A DNA stretch of 64,000 nucleotides, from the NCBI GenBank assembly GCA_937879855.1, contig CALFMO010000028.1, positions 147,871-211,870 of the forward strand, read 5' to 3'. Of the stretch, positions 55,663-62,188 are shown in pieces. Position 1 is the first letter of the stretch. The number at the start of each line of letters is the position of its first letter. The translations under genes and the position numbers were made by a program. Source of the DNA: an uncultured Acidobacteriaceae bacterium. Its GTDB lineage: Bacteria; Acidobacteriota; Terriglobia; Terriglobales; Acidobacteriaceae. The notes beneath the pieces are model-generated. The model was not told where the DNA came from and ran no database searches. It saw nothing but the letters and a program-made list of their open reading frames with translations.

Positions 55663-57228
55663 ATGGCCAAGACTCGTCCCTATCTCTTCTACGACGTAGC
55701 CATATCGATCTGCTCGACGTGCTACAACAAGGTCGAAGCCAAAACTGTTTTTCAGGATGGCAATGTTTACCTGCTCAAGCGCTGCCCGCAGCACGGCGCT
55801 GAGCGCGTCCTCATTGCCGACGACGTCGACTACTACCGCCGCTGCCGCGAGATTTTCATCAAGCCCCCGGAAATGCCTCTGGTCTACAACACGCCGGTGA
55901 AGTGGGGATGCCCTTACGACTGCGGCCTCTGCACCGACCACGAGCAGCACTCCTGCCTCACGCTGGTTGAGATTTGCGATTACTGCAACCTGCGCTGTCC
56001 TGTCTGCTACGCCGCCAGTGGCCCCGAGCGCCAGCAATTCCGCACGCTCCAGCAGATCGAAAAAATGCTGGACGCAGTCGTCCGCAACGAAGGCCATCCT
56101 GATGTAGTCCAGCTCTCCGGTGGGGAGCCCACGGTGCACCCCGATTTTTTTGAGATTGTCGAGATGGCAAAGACTCGTCCCATTCGCCATCTCATGCTGA
56201 ATACCAACGGCGTGCGTATCGCCCAAGAAGAGGATTTCGTAAAGCGCCTGGCGGATTACAAAGAAGACTTCGAAGTCTATCTGCAGTTCGATTCTTTCGA
56301 GCGCGATGCCTTGATGGAACTCCGCGGCGCCGATCTTCGCCGCGTCCGCCACGACGCTCTCGAAAAACTGAATCGCTATAACATCGCCACGAACTTGGTG
56401 GTCACACTGAAGAAGGGCGTCAACGACCACGAAATCGGCAAGACCATCGACTTCGCGCTCGAGCAACCCTGCGTCCGCGGAGTCACCTTCCAGCCAATCC
56501 AAGACGCCGGACGCCTGGAAACGTGGGTGCCAAACAACTCTCTCACCGAGGGTGCCCCACCCTTCTCGCGCCTTTTGCGAGAGGGTGGGGATTTTGATCT
56601 TCCGCCGGTAAGTAACGATCAAGCAAGCACGATGGCGACGCAGCCCGGGAAGTTCGTCCGCAATTTCGATCCCGCAACCGATCGCCTGACGCTCACTGAA
56701 ATCCGCCGAAAAATTCTCCAGCAGACCAAAGTCTTCCGCCCAGAAGACATCATCCCCGTGCCCTGCCATCCCGACTCGCTGGCCATGGCCTATGCCCTAA
56801 AGCTAAACGGAAAAGTAACGCCGCTGACCAGCATGATCCCGCCCGAAATATTGATCGACGGAGCGGCCAACACCATCCTCTACGAGCAGGAACCCGCGGT
56901 CCGGGACAACCTCTTAAAACTGTTCGCGACCAATCATTCGCCCGCGAGTAGCGCCGGAACGCTCCGCGAACTGCTCTGCTGCCTGCCGAAAGTTATGGTT
57001 CCCGATGCCATCACCTACGAAAACATTTTCCGCGTCATCATCATGCAATTCATCGACGCCCACTCGTTCGACGTGCGCAGCATCAAGAAAACCTGCGTCC
57101 ACATCGTCCACCCCGACGGCCGCTTGATCCCCTTCGACACCTACAACCTCTTCTACCGCGATAACCTGGAACAAACCCGTCTGGACCCATTAAGAAAGAA
57201 AGCCGAAGCCGCACTCCAAGCCACGTAG
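55663..57228 (+). CDS. Radical SAM enzyme resembling tetraether lipid synthase (Tes/MJ0619 type)
   Basis: A 521-residue protein whose order of motifs matches the MJ0619/Tes group as I recall it: N-terminal CSTC (C17, C20) with CPQHG (C41, H44); GCPYDCGLCTDH (C83, C87, C90, H93), an extra cluster-type motif; then the radical SAM CNLRCPVC (C108, C112, C115) and LSGGEPTVHPDF. Archaeal Tes couples lipid tails into membrane-spanning tetraethers, and homologues in Acidobacteria are linked to branched GDGT lipids. An R3 repeat is inserted at about residues 295-313. The stop TAG lies inside a downstream R1 variant. Confidence 0.8.
   Translation: MAKTRPYLFYDVAISICSTCYNKVEAKTVFQDGNVYLLKRCPQHGAERVLIADDVDYYRRCREIFIKPPEMPLVYNTPVKWGCPYDCGLCTDHEQHSCLTLVEICDYCNLRCPVCYAASGPERQQFRTLQQIEKMLDAVVRNEGHPDVVQLSGGEPTVHPDFFEIVEMAKTRPIRHLMLNTNGVRIAQEEDFVKRLADYKEDFEVYLQFDSFERDALMELRGADLRRVRHDALEKLNRYNIATNLVVTLKKGVNDHEIGKTIDFALEQPCVRGVTFQPIQDAGRLETWVPNNSLTEGAPPFSRLLREGGDFDLPPVSNDQASTMATQPGKFVRNFDPATDRLTLTEIRRKILQQTKVFRPEDIIPVPCHPDSLAMAYALKLNGKVTPLTSMIPPEILIDGAANTILYEQEPAVRDNLLKLFATNHSPASSAGTLRELLCCLPKVMVPDAITYENIFRVIIMQFIDAHSFDVRSIKKTCVHIVHPDGRLIPFDTYNLFYRDNLEQTRLDPLRKKAEAALQAT
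56549..56600. repeat. R3 repeat inserted in frame in the radical SAM gene
   Basis: GGTGCCCCACCCTTCTCGCG, inner stem, GAGAGGGTGGGGATTTTGAT. Translated EGAPPFSRLLREGGDFD, the same frame and orientation as the R3 insertion in dnaG. Confidence 0.8.
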
Positions 57229-57304
57229 CGACAGCCGCCTCGGCTGTCCTGCGAAGGAATTCATCCCGGCACACGTAGCGGCGGACGCAATCGTCCGCCC
57301 GCCT
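57222..57304. repeat. R1 variant followed by R5 repeat
   Basis: 57222-57250 is CACGTAGCGACAGCCGCC plus GGCTGTC; it contributes the last codon and TAG stop of the radical SAM gene. 57272-57304 is R5, CACGTAGCGGCGGACGCA with TCGTCCGCCCGCC. Confidence 0.75.
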
Positions 57305-57425
57305 CTAATTCGTCTGCGCCGCCCGGTGAATCTTCCGCAACCGCTCCTCGATTTGTTCCGCCTCGTCCTTGCGTCCCAGCTTCCGCAGCGCATTCGCTTC
57401 ATTCGTCTCGTCCCCCGTCTTTCGA
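57305..57425 (-). pseudogene. Possible C-terminal remnant of a helical-repeat protein
   Basis: The minus-strand frame ends in NEANALRKLGRKDEAEQIEE and a short basic tail, which looks like the last helices of a TPR-type protein. Immediately upstream (57430-57503) are two R5 repeats in place of the rest of the gene. It therefore looks like a truncated tail, but a chance frame is not excluded. Confidence 0.35.
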
Positions 57426-57429
57426 TACA

Positions 57430-57503
57430 CGTAGCGCCGGACGCTTTGGTCCGTCCAAGATGCGTGGCCGCGTAGGGACGGACGCATTCGTCCGTCCGCG
57501 CTT
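57430..57503. repeat. Two R5 repeats in tandem
   Basis: CACGTAGCGCCGGACGCTTT with GGTCCGTCC, then GTAGGGACGGACGCATTCG with TCCGTCCGCG. Confidence 0.7.
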
Positions 57504-57535
57504 GGAGATTTGCTAAAAATAATGAGACGAGGTTT

Positions 57536-57739
57536 CTAGTTCGCGGGCGACCGAGACGGGTCGCTTAACTTAATCAGCTTGCCGGGAGGATATTCGGCGG
57601 GCGTGAGCGGGGTATCAGGGTCGGGATTTACGATGGTCAGCACCTTGCCGCTGCGGACCCCACGAATAGTCAGACTCTGGCCGTCCACTGCTACTACCCG
57701 ATACTTCTCCTCGAAAATTGCTCCCTTGGGGGCTTTCAT
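57536..57739 (-). CDS. Small conserved hypothetical protein
   Basis: A 67-residue protein from ATG 57739 (or 73 residues from 57757). It appears all-beta with a strand pattern EEKYRVVAVDGQSLTIRGVR and a Pro-rich tail (NPDPDTPLTPAEYPPG), and could be a small OB- or SH3-like fold. No signal peptide is seen. Function is unknown. It is divergent from rsmG. Confidence 0.5.
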   Translation of the reverse strand: MKAPKGAIFEEKYRVVAVDGQSLTIRGVRSGKVLTIVNPDPDTPLTPAEYPPGKLIKLSDPSRSPAN

Positions 57740-57901
57740 AGCTAAATTGGATGCCAAATCTTAAAAGGGTGACTCCCCAGTTTTTCCGATCCGCAGGATC
57801 GGCCACGGTTGTAGAACCATTATCCCCGCGTCCATCTGCTTTCGCAAATCCGCTTTCGCAGATCTACGATTGTCCCATCTACAATCGTGAGTCTGCTCTC
57901 T

Positions 57902-58708
57902 ATGAACACCGCACGCATCCGAGAGTTGCTTGAGCCCTTTCTCCGCACGCCGATTGCGGCTTCCGAAACTTGTCATTCCGAGCCGGCGCAAGCCGGAGCG
58001 GAACCCGCTGTCCTCTCTCCCGCTCAAGTGCAGGATATATCGACGTACATCGATATACTGATTCGCTGGAACGCCCGCATCAACCTCACCGCCGTGCGCG
58101 ATCCGGAAGAGATTGTCACTCGCCACTTCGGCGAAAGCCTGTTCGCCGCTTGCCATTTGTTCCCACCCAATGTTCATGTGAGGACAGCTGCTCCACAGTT
58201 GTTCCCGAGTGGAGTTCATGTGGGGACAGCCGCCCAAGCCTGCCCTGAGCGAAGTCGAAGGGGCTGTCCAGCCGAGCGAAGCTCGGCTGCCTTGACGCTG
58301 GCCGATCTCGGCGCAGGCACCGGATTTCCCGGCCTTCCCATCAAACTCTGGGCTCCGCAAATCTCCCTGACCCTGATCGAATCCAACCATAAGAAAGCTA
58401 CCTTCCTCCGCGAAGTCACCCGCGCCCTTACATTGACGGACGTCGATATACAAAACATCCGCGCCGAAACCGTGACCGGCAAGACATTCGACGTAGTCAC
58501 GCTACGAGCCGTCGAGCGCTTCGAGTCCATCCTTCCAGTAGCCGCCGCGCTAGTCCGCCCGGCTGGCAGCCTGGCTCTGCTGATCGGCACTTCCCAGCAA
58601 GGCCAAGCACAAGCCCGTCTGCCACGATTAACGTGGTCTGACCCCATTTCGGTCCCAGCGTCGAAGTCCAGAATCCTGTTGATCGGCCAGCGAGAGCGAA
58701 CCTCTTAA
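57902..58708 (+). CDS. rsmG: 16S rRNA (guanine(527)-N7)-methyltransferase with repeat insertions
   Basis: Methylates G527 of 16S rRNA. The Rossmann motif LADLGAGTGFPGLPIKL, INLTAVRDPEEIVTRHFGES and TLRAVERFESILP identify RsmG. At 269 residues it exceeds the usual 205-220. The surplus is repeat DNA read in frame: an R6-type piece at about residues 23-36 and two R1 copies at about 92-130, just before the SAM-binding motif. The gene is followed by the parS-like cluster and parAB, the usual rsmG-parA-parB neighbourhood near chromosome origins. ATG 57902 gives MNTARIRELLEPF. Confidence 0.93.
   Translation: MNTARIRELLEPFLRTPIAASETCHSEPAQAGAEPAVLSPAQVQDISTYIDILIRWNARINLTAVRDPEEIVTRHFGESLFAACHLFPPNVHVRTAAPQLFPSGVHVGTAAQACPERSRRGCPAERSSAALTLADLGAGTGFPGLPIKLWAPQISLTLIESNHKKATFLREVTRALTLTDVDIQNIRAETVTGKTFDVVTLRAVERFESILPVAAALVRPAGSLALLIGTSQQGQAQARLPRLTWSDPISVPASKSRILLIGQRERTS
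58036..58057. repeat. 22-bp inverted repeat TATATCGA-N6-TCGATATA (copy 1, in rsmG)
   Basis: Perfect 8-bp arms with spacer CGTACA, within rsmG coding sequence. Copies 2 and 3 are between parA and parB. Confidence 0.7.
58175..58291. repeat. Two R1 repeats inserted in frame in rsmG
   Basis: 58175-58198 is a short degenerate copy (CATGTGAGGACAGCTG); 58217-58291 is the long compound form with embedded TGCCCTGAGCGAAGTCGAAG and a closing GCCGAGCGAAGCTCGGC palindrome. Confidence 0.8.
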
Positions 58709-58861
58709 GTAAACAAGTGGAGCATAGGCATCATAAATCCGCCCCCATCGTCGCGGTCAGTGGACTTCGCGCCTGTCCCGTGACACAAAAGTGGAACAGA
58801 TGTCACGAAGTCACACTCTCGCGGAACGTGTATCGCTGAGCAATCGCAAAGTTTTCCACAA

Positions 58862-58877
58862 TGTTCCTGCAGGAACA
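58862..58877. promoter_or_regulatory. parS-like site 1
   Basis: TGTTCCTGCAGGAACA, a perfect 16-bp palindrome. Canonical parS is TGTTTCACGTGAAACA; the outer bases agree while the central four differ. Confidence 0.75.
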
Positions 58878-58934
58878 TTTCTCCCTTTTGTGCCCCTGGC
58901 CGCAACTCCACTGCTCCCTAGACGCCCAGCGTAA

Positions 58935-58950
58935 GGTTCCTGCGGGAACA
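58935..58950. promoter_or_regulatory. parS-like site 2
   Basis: GGTTCCTGCGGGAACA; differs from site 1 at the first base and one central base. Confidence 0.7.
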
Positions 58951-59048
58951 CTACGCGCACTTTTCAATCCGGCTGCACCCTACAGATTGCCGGCATCCCG
59001 ATCGTCTTCCCGTACGTCTTCTGCGGAACGACCCGAGAAGGGGAACAA

Positions 59049-59064
59049 TGTTCCTGCAGGAACA
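59049..59064. promoter_or_regulatory. parS-like site 3
   Basis: TGTTCCTGCAGGAACA, identical to site 1. Confidence 0.75.
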
Positions 59065-59246
59065 CTTCTTCCCGCACGACGTGAAGAGCCCAATCCCTCT
59101 TGTTAGCCCCTGCCGATTCCAACCCTGCCACGACCAGAACGAGTATGGCCTAGGGGAGTCGTCCTTCTCCTCCCCCCAGAACTGCTGCCGCGAAATTGGG
59201 GGACTCTTAATTTTATCTTTGCGCTTCAGTTTGGTTCTGGCCGAAG

Positions 59247-59262
59247 TGTTCCTGCGGGAACA
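59247..59262. promoter_or_regulatory. parS-like site 4
   Basis: TGTTCCTGCGGGAACA. Confidence 0.75.
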
Positions 59263-59306
59263 TTTCTCCTACTTGAGCGGGGAGCACAGTGTGGTTTCGT
59301 GTGGAA

Positions 59307-59322
59307 TGTTCCTGCGGGAACG
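59307..59322. promoter_or_regulatory. parS-like site 5
   Basis: TGTTCCTGCGGGAACG, about 100 bp before the parA start. Confidence 0.7.
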
Positions 59323-59423
59323 CTTTTTGCACACAAATTCGTTGGCTTGCACAGCTAATCTCATTGCATTGGTATACGAAGCGGATTATGCTGCCGGGTA
59401 GCTCTGGTTCTCCTCACAATCTA

Positions 59424-60290
59424 ATGGGACGCGTCATCGCTGTTGCCAATCAGAAGGGCGGCGTGGGTAAGACTACGACTGCCATCAACCTGGCTGCGTC
59501 GTTTGCGGCTGCGGAAGTGAACACGCTGCTGGTCGATTGCGATCCGCAATCGAACGCCACCAGCGGCCTGGGGTTCGCCAAGGATCCTGACCGCGTCAGC
59601 TCGTACCATCTGTTGATGGGCGCGGCCTCGGCTGAGGAGGCACTGCTCACGACAGAACTGGAACAGCTGTGGCTGATTCCAGCGCACAAAAATCTCATCG
59701 GCGCAAACATTGAACTGGTGGACGCAGACGGGCGCGAGTTTCGCATGCGCGATGCGCTGGCTCCTTTGCGGGATCGGTTTCAGTTCGTCGTGCTGGACTG
59801 TCCGCCAGCGCTGGATCTGCTGACCCTGAATGCGCTGGTGGCTGCGGACGCGGTGCTGATTCCGATGCAGGGGGAGTACTTTGCTCTGGAGGGTGTGAGC
59901 GAGTTGCTTGACACCATTGAGCGGATCCGCGCGGGGCTCAATCCTGCATTGGGGATTGAGGGCGTGGTGCTGACGATGTTTGATGACCGCACCAACCTGG
60001 CGCAGCAGGTGATGAGTGAGCTGAAGAACTTTTTTGGGGAGAAGCTTTGCCAGACAACTGTGCCGCGGAACATACGACTGGCGGAGGCGCCTAGCCATGG
60101 GAAGGCGGCGCTGGTGTACGATCCGCGGTCGAAGGGGGCGGAGAGCTATATACGGCTGGCGAAGGAACTGATTGAGAGGCAGCCTTCAGCGGTCAGCTCT
60201 CCTCCTTCCGCTGAGACCATAGCAACGGAGAGCGCAGAGGCGGTGGAGGAGATTCCCGCAGCTGTGGACGCCATGGATAAATCAGCTTGA
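59424..60290 (+). CDS. parA: Chromosome partitioning ATPase ParA (Soj)
   Basis: A 288-residue ParA. The deviant Walker A motif KGGVGKTTT follows GRVIAVANQ at the N-terminus, with DCDPQSNATSGLG and VLDCPPALDLLTLNAL further on. It lacks the DNA-binding N-terminal extension of plasmid ParAs and so is the chromosomal Soj type. It forms ATP-dependent gradients on the nucleoid that move ParB-parS complexes. ATG 59424 fits Soj starts; an in-frame ATG at 59388 would add 12 residues. parB follows after a 219-bp gap. Confidence 0.96.
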   Translation: MGRVIAVANQKGGVGKTTTAINLAASFAAAEVNTLLVDCDPQSNATSGLGFAKDPDRVSSYHLLMGAASAEEALLTTELEQLWLIPAHKNLIGANIELVDADGREFRMRDALAPLRDRFQFVVLDCPPALDLLTLNALVAADAVLIPMQGEYFALEGVSELLDTIERIRAGLNPALGIEGVVLTMFDDRTNLAQQVMSELKNFFGEKLCQTTVPRNIRLAEAPSHGKAALVYDPRSKGAESYIRLAKELIERQPSAVSSPPSAETIATESAEAVEEIPAAVDAMDKSA

Positions 60291-60304
60291 ATCCCCTGGC
60301 TTGG

Positions 60305-60326
60305 TATATCGACAATCATCGATATA
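60305..60326. repeat. 22-bp inverted repeat TATATCGA-N6-TCGATATA (copy 2)
   Basis: Spacer CAATCA. It lies 15 bp after the parA stop codon. Confidence 0.75.
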
Positions 60327-60344
60327 CAGTACCCGGAATTCAAC

Positions 60345-60477
60345 CACAGAGGGCGCAGAGGTTCACAGGGTAAGATATATCGATTGGCATCGATATATTA
60401 GATTGATGGTTGTCGATATAAGGCGGAACGTGCAATAGGTCCTTCGGCGCCAAAGTGCGGCGCCTCAGGATGACAAG
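60345..60477. repeat. Mixed repeats in the parA-parB gap
   Basis: R8 piece (CACAGAGGGCGCAGAGG) at about 60345-60372; inverted repeat copy 3 with spacer TTGGCA at 60376-60397; a half-site TCGATATA at 60413-60420; and an R6 piece (GGTCCTTCGGCGCC ... CTCAGGATGAC) at about 60437-60477. Confidence 0.7.
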
Positions 60478-60509
60478 CTCCGGGGGATGATTACGGGCGA
60501 GAGGAATGA

Positions 60510-61808
60510 ATGATGACTACTAGTGCGGCGGAGAAGCGGGCGGCGGGCGAGAAGGAGAAGGTGGAGAAGCGGCGGGCTTTGGGGCGCGGGCTGGAGTCGT
60601 TGTTGCCTGGGCCACGAGTCGTACCGGGGGGGCAGAGCGGCGGAGTTGCGAGCACACAGCAGATTCCTCACTTCGTTCGGAATGAGACTTCCGTTGTTGA
60701 CAGGACGGTGGCGAATCATGGGACGATTTCGCCCGAAGCGTCTCGGGGAGATGAGGCGGCGGTGGTTGCGCAGGCTGCTTCGCGATTCGCTTCTTTGGAG
60801 ATTCAGGCGGTAGCGGAGGAGGTGGACGCGACCGCGGCAGCAGCCGAGCTTCGCTCGGCCGGACAGCCGGGGGCGGCTGTCCCCACATTTTCTCCATCTT
60901 CTACATCTTCCACCCCCGATCTGGAGCCGGTTGGGGCGGACGAGACTATCACGATCTATGCGCAGGCGGAGTCGCGGATTCCGGGGAACCTTGTGGTCAA
61001 TGTGGCAATTGCGGATATTGATCGGAATCCGTTTCAGACCCGGCATGTCGAGGATGATGAGGCGCTGGAGGAGTTGGCGGATTCGATCAAGGCGAATGGC
61101 GTAGTGCAGCCGATCCTGGTGCGTCCCGGCGATGAAGACGGGCGCTACATTTTAATTCTGGGCGAGCGGCGGTTGCATGCCTCGAAGAAAGCGGGGAAGA
61201 CGCATATTCCGGCACTGGTGCGGCGAGTTTCGCTGCAGCAGGCGGCAGAGATGACGATCATCGAAAACCTGCAGCGGGAGGATTTGAGTGCGCTGGAACA
61301 GGCGGAGGCGTTTCGGGTGTTGAGCAATGAGTTCCATCTGACGCAGCAACAGATTGGGGAGCGCGTGGGACTTTCGCGAGCGTCGGTGACGAACTATATG
61401 CGGTTACTAAAGCTGCCGCGCGAGGTGATGCAGTTATTGGCCGAGAAGAAGATTAACTTCGCCCAGGCCAAGGAACTGCTGAAGCTGGATGGCGACGACA
61501 AGATTGCGGAGGCCGCGCTGTTTGCGGTGAAGAAAGGTATGTCGGTCGAGCAGGTCGAGATGCTGGTTCTGCGAATGAACGGGCTGCTCGATCCAATTCC
61601 AGGGATGCCGGGATTGACGCCCAACAAGAAGAGCAGCGGAGCGCGGTGGGTGGATCCGAATGTGCGATCGGCGCAGATGGAGCTGGAGCGGATGTTGGGA
61701 GTGCGGGTGCGAATCCGCGACCGCAAGGGCAAGGGGAAGATTGTGATCGAGTATCACACGGTGGATGATTATGAACGGGTGGTGGAGATGTTGCGGGGGA
61801 AGAAGTAG
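60510..61808 (+). CDS. parB: Chromosome partitioning protein ParB (CTPase, parS-binding)
   Basis: A 432-residue ParB. The N-terminal ParA-interaction helix (RALGRGLESLLPG) is followed by a long linker, the CTP-binding ParB/Srx domain (PFQTRH, GERRLHASKKAG, TIIENLQREDLSALEQA), and a helix-turn-helix (TQQQIGERVGLSRASVTNYM). A C-terminal dimerisation domain (GRIRIRDRKGKGKIVIEY-like) closes the protein. It would load on parS, slide as a clamp and guide origin segregation. An R1 repeat is inserted in the linker at about residues 112-126. The HTH is expected to read the variant sites upstream of parA. Confidence 0.95.
   Translation: MMTTSAAEKRAAGEKEKVEKRRALGRGLESLLPGPRVVPGGQSGGVASTQQIPHFVRNETSVVDRTVANHGTISPEASRGDEAAVVAQAASRFASLEIQAVAEEVDATAAAAELRSAGQPGAAVPTFSPSSTSSTPDLEPVGADETITIYAQAESRIPGNLVVNVAIADIDRNPFQTRHVEDDEALEELADSIKANGVVQPILVRPGDEDGRYILILGERRLHASKKAGKTHIPALVRRVSLQQAAEMTIIENLQREDLSALEQAEAFRVLSNEFHLTQQQIGERVGLSRASVTNYMRLLKLPREVMQLLAEKKINFAQAKELLKLDGDDKIAEAALFAVKKGMSVEQVEMLVLRMNGLLDPIPGMPGLTPNKKSSGARWVDPNVRSAQMELERMLGVRVRIRDRKGKGKIVIEYHTVDDYERVVEMLRGKK
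60843..60888. repeat. R1 repeat inserted in frame in parB
   Basis: GCCGAGCTTCGCTCGGCC palindrome followed by GGACAGCC ... GGCTGTCCCCACA. Translated AELRSAGQPGAAVPT in the ParB linker. Confidence 0.8.
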
Positions 61809-61828
61809 TTCGTTTTTGGTAGCGAGAG

Positions 61829-61858
61829 AATGCGGCCCGTTGGCCGCATTTTTTTTTT
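61829..61858 (+). terminator. Intrinsic terminator of parB
   Basis: Perfect 9-bp stem AATGCGGCC / GGCCGCATT with a 4-nt loop and a run of Ts, 20 bp after the parB stop. Confidence 0.9.
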
Positions 61859-62188
61859 GGGGAACCTGGATGGTTATCCGGTGGGAATTCAGGGACGATT
61901 TTTCGTGGGCGATTCGGCGCGGGTGGGAGATTATTGACGCGTGTGTTTATTCCCGTGGTTCCGGCGCATGATTCGCAATCTGCGTCGTAGGGTTTCTTTC
62001 GCCCCTCCGGGGCTTGTTCATTTTCCCGCGCCATCTACCCACGGCTTGCGCCGTGGGCTTTATTCTTGCGCCCCTTCGGGGCTGCGGCATTCGTCGTCCC
62101 GTCTCTAATACACCGTCCTATACTTCGTCCTGTACTTCGCCCTAATCTCTGGCGCTCTTCTTTTATCTCGCTCACGTCTGTTTACGCG
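61859..62188. repeat. Non-coding region with R9 three-palindrome repeat
   Basis: Positions 61992-62087 hold TTTCTTTCGCCCC, a GCCCCTCCGGGGC stem, CCCACGGCTTGCGCCGTGGG and GCCCCTTCGGGGC. The same three-part unit recurs at 63788-63885, so the two copies flank the multicopper oxidase gene. No coding sequence is seen. Confidence 0.75.

Larger units (their letters stand above)
58709..59423. other. parS-like cluster region between rsmG and parA
   Basis: A 715-bp non-coding stretch. It holds five TGTTCCTGCRGGAACA palindromes (listed separately), an inverted pair CGTGACA/TGTCACG at 58779-58785 and 58801-58807, and one DnaA-box-like TTTTCCACA at 58852-58860. Short frames starting MFLQEHF or MFLREHF arise only because the palindromes contain ATG-like contexts. 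Confidence 0.75.

Noticed and set aside
58862..59322. CRISPR array
   Set aside because: The repeats are 16-bp palindromes with very unequal spacing (73, 114, 198 and 60 bp start to start) and there are no cas genes.
58861..59401. Short frames beginning MFLQEHF or MFLREHF
   Set aside because: They recur only because the parS-like palindromes read ATGTTCCTGC; no other protein-like conservation is present.
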